Below, in pieces: positions 36,701-47,441 of a stretch of 64,000 nucleotides of DNA. A program made the translations under genes and the position numbers. The notes under the pieces were generated by a model. The model worked only from the letters and a program-made list of their open reading frames with translations, did no database searches and was not told the origin of the DNA. How positions within the stretch are numbered: the stretch's first letter is position 1; each line of letters starts with the position of its first letter. The stretch is from Actinostola sp. cb2023 (lineage: Eukaryota; Cnidaria; Anthozoa; Actiniaria; Actinostolidae): positions 303,501-367,500 of the forward strand of contig JAUJYZ010000304.1 in assembly GCA_033675265.1 (NCBI GenBank). Direction: 5' to 3'.

Positions 36701-39700
36701 AGTGACTCACACCTCAGTCACTATCGACGTGTACGGTGTTATCTATCAAAGGGACTACTAGTGACTCACCTCAGTCACTATCGACGTGGGGTGGGGATTT
36801 GAAAGTGTTACTAGTCACCCTCAGTCGGGCACTGATTGTTTGTGCGTCCCGAGTGTCGATCTATTTGATCTGACCTAGTGACTCAGCTCTAGTCAGGCGT
36901 GGTCGAAGCATACTGTACATGTGCTTTCGGTACTTCGGTACTTTCAGTACTTGCAGTTCAAAAGAACCAAGAGGTGATTTTTTATTGAGACTTTTATCTG
37001 CAATTTTCATTCATCATATCGAAATTGTTTGTTTTGAGGAAGTCTGTACTCCCAGGTATATAATTGGACAGAAGTATCACCTCAGTCACTATCGACGTGT
37101 GGCCATGTATCTACCGACCGATTCAGCTATTGTGACTCATGCCTCAGTCACCTGATCGAAGTGTACCAATTTATCTAGATTTGCTGTGACAGTTGTGGCC
37201 TTTGGCACCATATGGTGTGCGTTGGGATGAAACACCAGATCACTGGCAGTGACTCACCTGGTCAGTCATCGACGTGTACGAGTGTTAGGGCATAGGGTTT
37301 ACTATTTGTTCCCTCACTTTCAAGAGAAAAAAAGAGATGACATGTTTTGAATGGATATGTCTATAGTTGTTTCTGCCCTTGCATGGGTGGGTCTTTTTTT
37401 CATTCATTTGATCTGAACGTGTACGGTGTTATCTCACCCTCGGGAGGGACTAAAATTTGTAGCTCACCTCAGTCACTATCGACGTGTACGGTGTTATCTA
37501 TAGGGACTACTGACTCACCCCCACTATCCCCCCATGTTATCTATAGGGACCTAGTGACCCCCCCCACTATCGAATTTGTACGGGGTTAACTTTGATAGGT
37601 GCATTAATCTCTCCAAACGTGTACAACCAAAATACTATTCAATCAAATCATTGTCTTAGTTCAGACAAAATCCAAGTTTTGAAACCCCAAATCATCGATA
37701 ATCCAATCTGGTTGTACAGGAAGGCCGTGGAAACCATGTATGAACTCGAAAAAAGAAGAATTATGTTGGCCATTTCTCCTCAATCGGTGTTGTATGGTAG
37801 CCATTTATCTTAAAGCGAGTAACCAGGCCTGTTTGCAGCACAGGTAAACCAAAGCTCACCGATTGATGTTTTCCTAAAAAGCGGGAATTTTGAACTCATA
37901 GTAAATATATTGGGTTTCCTGTGGTATATAGAAATGTTCAAAGTGCCTTCCGTGACTCGTTCGTACTCTGTGCCGAGCGTAAGCGAACACTTCATCTTTA
38001 AATCTATCCACCTCAACAGAAGCGCTTGGTATTTCTAAACAAACTTAGAATAGTTTTATTTTGATAAATTATGTTTTTTTTTGGGTGGAAATTTCGAAGG
38101 GAATTTCGGACTGGAGGTAGACCGCTGGTCATAATATCGCGGGAGTAAAATGTCTTGGATTTCTGGTAATGTGTACGGTGTTATCTAGAGGGACTACTAG
38201 TGACTCACCTCAGTCACTATCGACGTGTACGGTGTTATCTATAGGGACTACTAGTGACTCACCTCAGTCACTATCGACGTGTACGGTGTTATCTATAGGG
38301 ACTACTAGTGACTCACCTCAGTCACTATCGACGTGTACGGTGTTATCTAGAGGGACTACTAGTGACTCACCTCAGTCACTATCGACGTGTACGGTGTTAT
38401 CTAGAGGGACTACTAGTGACTCACCTCAGTCACCATCGACGTGTACGGTGTTATCTAGAGGGACTACTAGTGACTCACCTCAGTCACTATCGACGTGTAC
38501 GGTGTTATCTAGAGGGACTACTAGTGACTCACCTCAGTCACTATCGACGTGTACGGTGTTATCTATAGGGACTACTAGTGACTCACCTCAGTCACTATCG
38601 ACGTGTACGGTGTTATCTAGAGGGACTACTAGTGACTCACCTCAGTCACTATCGACGTGTACGGTGTTATCTAGAGGGACTACTAGTGACTCACCTCAGT
38701 CACTATCGACGTGTACGGTGTTATCTAGAGGGACTACTAGTGACTCACCTCAGTCACTATCGACGTGTACGGTGTTATCTAGAGGACTACTAGTGACTCA
38801 CCTCAGTCACTATCGACGTGTACGGTGTTATCTAGAGGGACTACTAGTGACTCACCTCAGTCACTATCGACGTGTACGGTGTTATCTATAGGGACTACTA
38901 GTGACTCACCTCAGTCACTATCGACGTGTACGGTGTTATCTAGAGGGACTACTAGTGACTCACCTCAGTCACTATCGACGTGTACGGTGTTATCTAGAGG
39001 GGTGACTCACTCAGTCACTATCGACGTGTACGGTGTTACTAGAGGGACTACTCACTCACTCAGTCACTATCGACGTGTACGGTGTTATCTAGAGGGACTA
39101 CTAGTGACTCACCTCAGTCACCATCGACGTGTACGGTGTTATCTAGAGGGACTACTAGTGACTCACCTCAGTCACTATCGACGTGTACGGTGTTATCTAG
39201 AGGGACTACTAGTGACTCACCTCAGTCACTATCGACGTGTACGGTGTTATCTATAGGGACTACCAGTGACTCACCTCAGTCACTATTGCATTGCCAGAAA
39301 TCAGAGACATTTTGCGTCTACGATTATTTGTGTCAGCGGAGTTACCCAGAATCAAAAGATTATGCTCAAATTCATGTAAACTATGTGAAATCTGAATCAC
39401 AAACTAATAGTGTGAAGCGATCTTGATCATACAGCCTCTACATTTTAAAATAATTGCAAATTTAGCAAAAAGATACAAAAATGGTATTTACCACAGGAAA
39501 CCCAAAGTTGAACCCCCTCCCCTCCTATATCTCTCTCCTATTTCTCGCTTTTTGAGCTAACTCAGTTACTATATCCGGGTTTCCTGTTTAATCTAACAGG
39601 CCAGGCTACTTATGTAAACATGGCGATCCAAATAATCTTGATAGAAGCGTTTCATGGAGTGAAAAACAACGGTGAAAACAGTATATTTACTCAGTATGCT

Positions 39701-42700
39701 TCTGTATCGGCGAAAGTGGAATTTAGCTTATCTTTGGCTGGATTTTGTCATATTAGAAGTGGAATTGATGGCCAAACAAGTGTGATATTCTGTGAGTTTA
39801 GATGATGTCCTTTCGAACTGGCTATCGGGAAAGTGTGTACCACGCTCGACGAAGCTGCTACCAACTTTTAGGAATTTACTTAATTTGGCGGCCTTTTACA
39901 GTAACAGACAGAGGTGAGATGTTGTTGAGAGAGCGATTTTTGAAATCGATTTTGTCATACTTTATTTTCGCTTGTTTGTAAGAAGTGTACTCGATTCGAG
40001 CACCCAAAACATTAAACTTGTGAATTAGCTATCGGGAGTTTGCATCCGAAGTTTAGTTCTTCAGATATTTCTGATTTTCTATGTTTTGCCATACATTTCT
40101 ACCATTTCTCTTTGATATGTAAATGTACGAAAAACTTATGAATAATGAGCTGCGCGACCAGGCATGTCTCTGATTTCTGGGTATGAAGTGTACGGTGTTA
40201 TCTAGAGGGACTACTAGTGACTCACCTCAGTCACTATCGACGTGTACGGTGTTATCTCAGTAGAGGGACTACTAGTGACTCACCTCAGTCACTATCGACG
40301 TGTATGGTGTTATCTAGAGGGACTACTAGTGACTCACCTCAGTCACTATCGACGTGTACGGTGTTATCTATAGGGACTACTAGTGACTCACCTCAGTCAC
40401 TATCGACGTGTACGGTGTTATCTAGAGGGACTACTAGTGACTCACCTCAGTCACCATCGACGTGTACGGTGTTATCTATAGGGACTACTAGTGACCTCAC
40501 GGTGTTATCTAGAGGGACCTAGTGACTCTCACTATCGACGTGTACGGTGTTATCTAGAGGGACTACTAGTGACTCACCTCAGTCACTATCGACGTGTACG
40601 GTGTTGTAAATTCCCATTCACTGCGTGCAATACTACATCGATAATCGCGGTTGGGATCGTTTCCTCTGATTGAAAACGTTTCTACATCAAGAAAAAATTA
40701 CCGTGAATCAATCTGTCGTTCCTTGGAGGACTTTTGATGAGGGGGAGGGGAGGGGAAAACACAAATCTTGGAAAGTTCGCGATCACGTGGGCTATCATTT
40801 TTGTGAGTTTTATCGGTATTAAAAGGTGCGGTAATATGGTCAACAAAATCGTGCAATTTGTCGCGCAACATTGTTGCGTTGCAAGTTGAAGAGAAAATGT
40901 CGCTCGTATTACCACTCCGCGCGCAACAAAGAAAAATTAGAAACCCTCTCTACTCTTTGCAACAAAGAAAATGTGTTGCGCGCGGAGTGGTAAAACGAGC
41001 GACATTTTCTCTTCAACTTGCAACGCAACAATGTTGCGCGACAAATTGCACGATTTTGTTGCCCTTTTTACTGCACCTTTAGTCTGCGCATGCGCTTACC
41101 TATACAAGTCCCGCGAACCTGTTAAACAAGATTTATTTCTAAGATAATTGATATGATGCTGTTGCATATGTTGCACGGGGAATTATGGGATGTTCCAGCA
41201 AGACTTACGTGTAAAGTTACAAATGATGCTGTTGCGCGGGGAATTATGGGATGTTCCAGAAAGACTTACGTGTAAAGTTACAAATGATGCTGTTGCGCGG
41301 GGAATTATGGGATGTTCCAGCAAGACTTACGTGTAAAGTTACAAATGATGCTGTTGTGCGGGGAATTATGGGATGTTCCAGCAAGACTTACGTGTAAAGT
41401 TACAAATGATGCTGTTGCGCGGGGAATTATGGGATGTTCCAGAAAGACTTACGTGTAAAGTTACAAATGATGCTGTTGCGCGGGGAATTATGGGATGTTC
41501 CAGCAAGACTTACGTGTAAAGTTACAAATGATGCTGTTGCGCGGGGAATTATGGGATGTTCCAGAAAGACTTACGTGTAAAGTTACAAATGATGCTGTTG
41601 CGCGGGGAATTATGGGATGTTCCAGCAAGACTTACGTGTAAAGTTACAAATGATGCTGTTGTGCGGGGAATTATGGGATGTTCCAGCAAGACTTACGTGT
41701 AAAGTTACAAATGATGCTGTTGCGCGGGGAATTATGGGATGTTCCAGAAAGACTTACGTGTAAAGTTACAAATGATGCTGTTGTGCGGGGAATTATGGGA
41801 TGTTCCAGAAAGACTTACGTGTAAAGTTACAAATGATGCCGTTGTGCGGGGAATTATGGGATGTTCCAGCAAGACTTACGTGTAAAGTTACAAATGATGC
41901 TGTTGCGCGGGGAATTATGGGATGTTCCAGAAAGACTTACGTGTAAAGTTACAAATGATGCCGTTGTGCGGGGAATTATGGGATGTTCCAGAAAGACTTA
42001 CGTGTAAAGTTACAAATGATGCTGTTGTGCGGGGAATTATGGGATGTTCCAGAAAGACTTACGTGTAAAGTTACAAATGATGCCGTTGTGCGGGGAATTA
42101 TGGGATGTTCCAGAAAGACTTACGTGTAAAGTTACAAATGATGCTGTTGCGCGGGGAATTATGGGATGTTCCAGCAAGACTTACGTGTAAAGTTACAAAT
42201 GATGCTGTTGCGCGGGGAATTATGGGATGTTCCAGCAAGACTTACGTGTAAAGTTACAAATGATGCTGTTGCGCGGGGAATTATGGGATGTTCCAGAAAG
42301 ACTTACGTGTAAAGTTACAAATGATGCTGTTGCGCGGGGAATTATGGGATGTTCCAGCAAGACTTACGTGTAAAGTTACAAATGATGCTGTTGTGCGGGG
42401 AATTATGGGATGTTCCAGCAAGACTTACGTGTAAAGTTACAAATGATGCTGTTTGCGCGGGGAATTATGGGATGTTCCAGAAAGACTTACGTGTAAAGTT
42501 ACAAATGATGCTGTTGCGCGGGGAATTATGGGATGTTCCAGCAAGACTTACGTGTAAAGTTACAAATGATGCTGTTGTGCGGGGAATTATGGGATGTTCC
42601 AGCAAGACTTACGTGTAAAGTTACAAATGATGCTGTTGCGCGGGGAATTATGGGATGTTCCAGAAAGACTTACGTGTAAAGTTACAAATGATGCTGTTGC

Positions 42701-44382
42701 GCGGGGAATTATGGGATGTTCCAGCAAGACTTACGTGTAAAGTTACAAATGATGCTGTTGCGCGGGGAATTATGGGATGTTCCAGAAAGACTTACGTGTA
42801 AAGTTACAAATGATGCTGTTGCGCGGGGAATTATGGGATGTTCCAGCAAGACTTACGTGTAAAGTTACAAATGATGCTGTTGTGCGGGGAATTATGGGAT
42901 GTTCCAGCAAGACTTACGTGTAAAGTTACAAATGATGCTGTTGCGCGGGGAATTATGGGATGTTCCAGAAAGACTTACGTGTAAAGTTACAAATGATGCT
43001 GTTGTGCGGGGAATTATGGGATGTTCCAGAAAGACTTACGTGTAAAGTTACAAATGATGCCGTTGTGCGGGGAATTATGGGATGTTCCAGCAAGACTTAC
43101 GTGTAAAGTTACAAATGATGCTGTTGCGCGGGGAATTATGGGATGTTCCAGCAAGACTTACGTGTAAAGTTACAAATGATGCTGTTGCGCGGGGAATTAT
43201 GGGATGTTCCAGCAAGACTTACGTGTAAAGTTACAAATGATGCCGTTGTGCGGGGAATTATGGGATGTTCCAGCAAGACTTACGTGTAAAGTTACAAATG
43301 ATGCTGTTGCGCGGGGAATTATGGGATGTTCCAGCAAGACTTACGTGTAAAGTTACAAATGATGCTGTTGCGCGGGGAATTATGGGATGTTCCAGAAAGA
43401 CTTACGTGTAAAGTTACAAATGATGCTGTTGCGCGGGGAATTATGGGATGTTCCAGCAAGACTTACGTGTAAAGTTACAAATGATGCTGTTGTGCGGGGA
43501 ATTATGGGATGTTCCAGCAAGACTTACGTGTAAAGTTACAAATGATGCTGTTGCGCGGGGAATTATGGGATGTTCCAGAAAGACTTACGTGTAAAGTTAC
43601 AAATGATGCTGTTGCGCGGGGAATTATGGGATGTTCCAGCAAGACTTACGTGTAAAGTTACAAATGATGCTGTTGTGCGGGGAATTATGGGATGTTCCAG
43701 CAAGACTTACGTGTAAAGTTACAAATGATGCTGTTGCGCGGGGAATTATGGGATGTTCCAGAAAGACTTACGTGTAAAGTTACAAATGATGCTGTTGCGC
43801 GGGGAATTATGGGATGTTCCAGCAAGACTTACGTGTAAAGTTACAAATGATGCTGTTGCGCGGGGAATTATGGGATGTTCCAGAAAGACTTACGTGTAAA
43901 GTTACAAATGATGCTGTTGCGCGGGGAATTATGGGATGTTCCAGCAAGACTTACGTGTAAAGTTACAAATGATGCTGTTGTGCGGGGAATTATGGGATGT
44001 TCCAGCAAGACTTACGTGTAAAGTTACAAATGATGCTGTTGCGCGGGGAATTATGGGATGTTCCAGAAAGACTTACGTGTAAAGTTACAAATGATGCTGT
44101 TGTGCGGGGAATTATGGGATGTTCCAGAAAGACTTACGTGTAAAGTTACAAATGATGCCGTTGTGCGGGGAATTATGGGATGTTCCAGCAAGACTTACGT
44201 GTAAAGTTACAAATGATGCTGCCATTGATACATTTCCAATCAGGTTCTAGAGCAAGGAATGTCATGACTAATGTCTGGAATGTCACTGGTACCATCATTA
44301 CTCCAACCAAGACCACAATCAACCACTGAAACCGACCCATCACGCCAACACGCTCCAAATACTCGTCTACCGATAACACCAT
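27752..44382 (-). CDS. SLC22-type organic cation/anion transporter, copy A
   Basis: Ten exons in transcript order: 44199-44382, 40578-40663, 34229-34457, 33349-33547, 30976-31197, 30145-30279, 29164-29258, 28448-28556, 28153-28225, 27752-27994; all phases agree, 524 codons. It is a 12-helix major-facilitator plasma-membrane transporter for organic ions. Seen: EPDWKC and paired cysteines in the first outer loop, QWDLVCDK-like WDLVCDK after helix 1, DKYGRKK (loop 2-3 MFS signature), GPTKRAMAG, FPESVRW, DRFGRK (loop 8-9), ELFPTVIR, and a Lys/Glu-rich C-terminal tail. Exon 5's acceptor (CGTAG before TTGTTTTCC) lacks a good pyrimidine tract but is set by phase and by copy B; exon 2's acceptor (CAGAG before GAAACG) is also chosen by phase. 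Introns 1, 2 and 6 carry donor-seeded tandem arrays. Intron 1 is absent from copy B. Substrate unknown. Confidence 0.95.
28847..28972. repeat. CACAC/ACACC microsatellite
   Basis: Tandem CACAC and CACACA repeats in SLC22-A intron 7 create open frames on both strands that are not genes. Confidence 0.95.
29331..30140 (-). repeat. 18-bp tandem array abutting the exon 6 splice donor
   Basis: About 44 units of TATGGACCAGTAGATTAT (minus strand), some expanded to 20 bp or carrying CTCAGTA. The array ends a few bases from the donor of exon 6 at 30144. That junction reads TATGGACAG, then GTAATTAT, which differs from the unit only by small indels, so the array may derive from the junction. Unlike the other arrays, its units no longer keep AGGTA. 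It fills nearly all of SLC22-A intron 6. Confidence 0.88.
31540..32650. mobile_element. Long-arm foldback element, split by a younger insertion
   Basis: The left arm (31545-31850, starting ACTTGTCAAATTTCTCGCGC) is matched by the right arm (31960-32158 and 32606-32648). The central palindrome around 31880-31960 (ATGACGTCAGAAAATGATCA and its complement) pairs too. The right arm is interrupted at 32158. It lies in SLC22-A intron 4. Confidence 0.88.
32159..32605. mobile_element. Nested MITE with AAT target duplication, TIR AGRGAGCTTCAGA
   Basis: Ends AGAGAGCTTCAGAATCGACT and AGTCGAATCTGAAGCTCCCT are inverted, with repeated ACGAGTACGACTACGAGT inside both. AAT flanks both sides (32156-32158 and 32606-32608). 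The uninterrupted left arm of the host element shows the empty site with a single AAT. A 3-bp duplication suits PIF/Harbinger-type elements. Confidence 0.88.
33732..34111. mobile_element. MITE, TIR TACCTTATTCGTACTTAATT
   Basis: TACCTTATTCGTACTTAATT, then TCGCG, at the left pairs exactly with its complement ending AATAAGGTA at 34111. TTTCGCG motifs recur inside. It lies in SLC22-A intron 3. Confidence 0.9.
36790..38168. repeat. Decayed section of the 54-bp array plus unassigned insert
   Basis: Scattered fragments of the unit (CTCAGTCACTATCGACGTG at 37081, 37465 and elsewhere) are mixed with unrelated sequence. 37590-38168 looks like an insertion whose right end, TGTCTTGGATTTCTGGTAATG, resembles the right end of the element at 39283-40190. 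Local errors in a hard-to-assemble repeat are an alternative explanation. Confidence 0.6.
39283..40190. mobile_element. Foldback element inserted within the 54-bp array
   Basis: Left end TTGCATTGCCAGAAATCAGA and right end TCTGATTTCTGGGTATGAA are inverted, and array sequence flanks both. Inner motifs GGAAACCCAAAG and CGGGTTTCC also pair. No transposase is seen; short ORFs inside are unrecognised. Confidence 0.75.
40822..41081. mobile_element. MITE, TIR AAAGGTGCGGTAATA
   Basis: AAAGGTGCGGTAATATGGTC at the left pairs with CTGCACCTTT at the right. The inner arms CGTTGCAAGTTGAAGAGAAA and TTTCTCTTCAACTTGCAACG pair exactly. It lies in SLC22-A intron 1, next to exon 2. Related half at 26690-26850. 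Confidence 0.88.
41166..44198 (-). repeat. 61-bp tandem array seeded from the exon 1 splice donor (50 copies)
   Basis: The unit (minus strand) is the last 21 bases of exon 1 (GCATCATTTGTAACTTTACA, then C) plus 40 intron bases starting GTAAGTCTTGCTGGAACATC. The authentic junction is the highest-coordinate copy (donor 44193-44198); the most distant donor is at 41203-41208. The distance 2990 equals 49 x 61 plus one, the extra base being a T in the unit at about 42452. Three variable sites define unit types and reveal a higher-order structure. Read-through of the first donor stops after CGT AAG TCT TGC TGG AAC. Confidence 0.97.
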
Positions 44383-45198
44383 GGTTACAGGCTGAAACAG
44401 GAAATATTGGATGACATTTATCCAACAGTTTATAGACTTTATGGGCGCACCGGTCTGTCAACTGACCGCCATCTTGGAGCCAGTAGCCACTTCGTGCAAG
44501 AGGCGTAGCCTGTAATTGTTTCTCGCTCGTATGCTATTAATGCACTCGCTGCGTATAGTAGCCAGTAGCCGCTAGAGTAACCTAACACAGGTTCTTTTTA
44601 AAACGTCCTTCTCAGTTGTCAGTGAGGGGAGACAGGTCCTACGATTTTACGTTCTGGTCCGAGAAGACGTGAAGGTCTAACCATTTGTAGAATAACAATC
44701 TAAGGTAGCACCTCCTCCTCTAGACTGCAAAACAGACCCTACGTTTTTCGCGAAACTTATTCGAGAAGAGTTGAAGTTAGGCCTTGGCCACACTAATGGG
44801 TTTTCGTTTGAAAATGCATCGTTTTTATATTGTTCTATGTCCTCAAAGGAATCGAAAGCAATCAGCTCATTACCAGAAACAATATTAGGAAAACGCAGGT
44901 TAGCGTTTTAGTGCGGACGGGGTCTGTCCAAGGCCACGGCCACACTAATGGGTTTTCGTTTGAAAATGCATCGTTTTTATATTGTTCTATATCCTCAAGG
45001 GAATCGAAAGCAATCAGCTCATTACCAGAAACAATAGGAAAACGCAGGTTAGCGTTTTAGTGTGCGGGGTCTTGGTTGTTCGGACTTCGAGAGAATGAGA
45101 GAAATGAGACGAGACAAAAAAGTAGCTATAGGTGCTCGGCATCTGAGTTGATGAATATCATCTGGTTGATGAATATCAATCAGGTCGTAGTTGTATAA
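44383..45198. repeat. Upstream region of SLC22-A with a 152-bp direct duplication
   Basis: From about 44783 to 45065 a 152-bp block starting GGCCACACTAATGGGTTTTC occurs twice in tandem, ending AAACGCAGGTTAGCGTTTTA. No exon is seen. The SLC22-A promoter and 5' UTR should lie directly above 44383, but no motif is distinctive. Confidence 0.75.
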
Positions 45199-45386
45199 AG
45201 CCGCATCTACACGAACAAGTTTTCCTTGACAAGTTTTCCTTGACAAGGAAAAATTGACGTCATCTACAAATGAGCAAGTTTTCCTTGACAAGGAAAAATT
45301 GGCGATGTTTTTGCCGTCTACACGAGCAAGTCTTCCTTGTCAAGGAAAACTTGTCAAGGACAATTTGCTCGTGTAGATTCGGCTTA
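45199..45386. mobile_element. MITE, TIR AGCCGCATCTACACGA
   Basis: AGCCGCATCTACACGAACAA and CTCGTGTAGATTCGGCTT are inverted ends. The inside is built from TTTTCCTTGACAAGGAAAA palindromes. Same family as 62872-63164. Confidence 0.88.
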
Positions 45387-47440
45387 AATGGTTTCTAGCC
45401 TCACAGCGTAGCAAGCATGCATTTATGCGTCGTTTTATATATCAAAGAAGTCGCAAGATTAGCCATTATTTACTATACACCACTGACTACTAGCTCCCAA
45501 CTAACCTTGACTCGTATATATTGCGGCATGTTTTTTATGAATATTTTTCAATACCTAATGACCTATGTTAGATGTTATCAGCTCTAAGTGTCATTAGTCT
45601 ATCATATGGTTTAGTTTATACTAAATTAATATAACGCTTCGAGAACTTTCTATTTCACTCAGTTAATCGAGTAGACTACACTTCGAAGTGTTTTATACCA
45701 ATAAAGTTTGGGTGAAAATTAAGGTTTTGTGCAAATGTCTCCCGCTTTGTGCGCCGAGGAACACATTTGCGTGATCCAATGTGTTAATGACGACAATTGA
45801 GCTGATATTTGTGTACATAGAAGTCTTAGCTTGTTGTCTCAACAGTGCGCTGGGCGTACTGGGTGCGTGAGGCCGAGAGAGTGGTGCCTGCTACTTTCAA
45901 TCACTGTTGGAGGTTATTTTGCAACAAGAGACATGAAAAATAACTTTGTTTCATAAAAGTACTGAAAACCTCTCGTGAAAAAATCAGTGTTTTTCGTTCA
46001 ATACTTTTTGCAAGCATGATGATATACAAAGTTTGGACATTCAAGTCTACAATCCCATGCAAAATAAAATGTGCCACCATGAAATCGTAAGTCTCGCCCC
46101 CCCTCCCCGTTCCAAAGTTGATGTTTGGGTTCAAAATTCCCTCAAATACAGTACAAACCATCACTGATCAACATTGTGGAAGGGGAAGGGATCATAGGTG
46201 TCTCGTTTATATTGCAGGAGATCAATCCCATGCAAAATAAAATGTGCCACCATGAAATCGTAAGTCTCACCCCCCCTCCCCGTTCAAAAGTTGATGTTTG
46301 GGTTCAAAATTCCCTCAAATATTACAAACCATCACTGATCAACATTGTGGAAGGGGAAGGGATCATAGGTGTCTCGTTTATATTGCAGGAGATTGTAGCT
46401 CCTGATTTGCTGCACAGTTATGTCTGCATCAAATGAAGCTTTCGCGTTCCCATTAGATTTGTGATCACGTACTGTTCATTCGAATTCAGGACGCGAATAT
46501 CATGTGAAGCCTTTGATAATAGCAGCATTTTCAGTTATGTTCAAGTATCTTCTCTAATTCCACATTTACAATCAGAGGGTTTACGTTGTGACAGAACGAA
46601 TATAGAATCAATCTAGTACATAGACACTCAGGCGAAATCAAATTGAAATGGCCGGAATCGGAAGGAAAACTTATACAACTTCAACAACATCTTGTATGTT
46701 ATTCCACGTGCATCAAGTCAACCATGTACTCTCTACAAGTCGGTGGATTGTTTTGGCGCCATCCAATATAACCATTGAAATCCAATATATTAATATCTTT
46801 ATATCGTTGTACTTGGGGACGGAATAACAAACGTTCAGATCATAATTAAATTTAAAAAAACCCTCTACTTTGGCAAGACACATGCATTATTTGAAAATTT
46901 AATGTACAATGTCTTTATACACACTACTGATTTGTGATCCATTTGTGTACTAACAACGCTTTATACAGCTGAGTTGTTGGATAATTGGTATTCCCACAAC
47001 AAATTTGAGGTTGAGCTAAACAAGCGAATTTATCAGTCTATTAAAGCAAGCAAATGAGCATTCAACCCGACTGTGTCAGTGAGACAATAATATTATCGTA
47101 CTTACAACACGACTCATGAATACGACTCAACAACACAGTACAGTATTATCATTTCTTATTTACTGCTTGAAGCTGAGCTTATAATTGCAAGAGATGTGAT
47201 CTTACCTTGTATTTATTTTATCCAGCTCCAACCTATGAATTTAGAGCAAATGTCAACAATGTGAATTCAAAATAAGGTGTGCAAAGCTATATGAAGAAAA
47301 TAAAAGACTAATTACGGTTTTACCTTTATGGTCACAACGACAAACAGCACAAGGCGTTAATAATGATCGATGTAAGTGACAACAACACAATACAATAAAT
47401 TATATGCAAATCTTGTCGACATTTGACAGCATTGTGAAAA
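45387..47440. repeat. Intergenic region with a 173-bp tandem duplication
   Basis: 46051-46394 holds two copies of a roughly 173-bp block. Each carries TATTGCAGGAG (acceptor-like) and the copies contain TCGTAAGTC (donor-like). Short ORFs cross the duplication but match nothing I recognise. The remaining sequence shows no supported feature. Confidence 0.6.
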
Positions 47441-47441
47441 A

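Larger units (their letters stand above)
34829..40577 (-). repeat. 54-bp tandem array seeded from the exon 2 splice donor (about 60 copies, interrupted)
   Basis: The unit (minus strand) is the last 27 bases of exon 2 (ACACCGTACACGTCGATAG, then TGACTGAG) plus 27 intron bases starting GTGAGTCACTAGTAGTCCCT. The authentic exon is the highest-coordinate copy (40578-40663). Clean blocks are 34829-36790, 38170-39280 and 40190-40577; 36790-38165 holds decayed copies and other sequence. Two unit types, TCTATAG and TCTAGAG, are interleaved. As 54 is a multiple of three, spurious ORFs of up to 276 codons run through it. Read-through of the first donor gives GAG GTG AGT CAC TAG, a stop after three codons. 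Confidence 0.95.

Noticed and set aside
37592..37813. 73-codon ORF as an exon of SLC22-A or another gene
   Set aside because: Plus strand, no recognisable motif, surrounded by decayed array; the SLC22-A coding sequence is complete without it.
34871..39426. Long open reading frames (up to 276 codons) with repeats such as GTTSDSPQSLSTCTVLS
   Set aside because: They are plus-strand translations of a 54-bp intronic array; 54 is a multiple of three, so any open frame stays open. The array derives from a minus-strand splice donor.
34829..44198. CRISPR-like repeat arrays
   Set aside because: Units are contiguous with no unique spacers, in introns of an animal gene.
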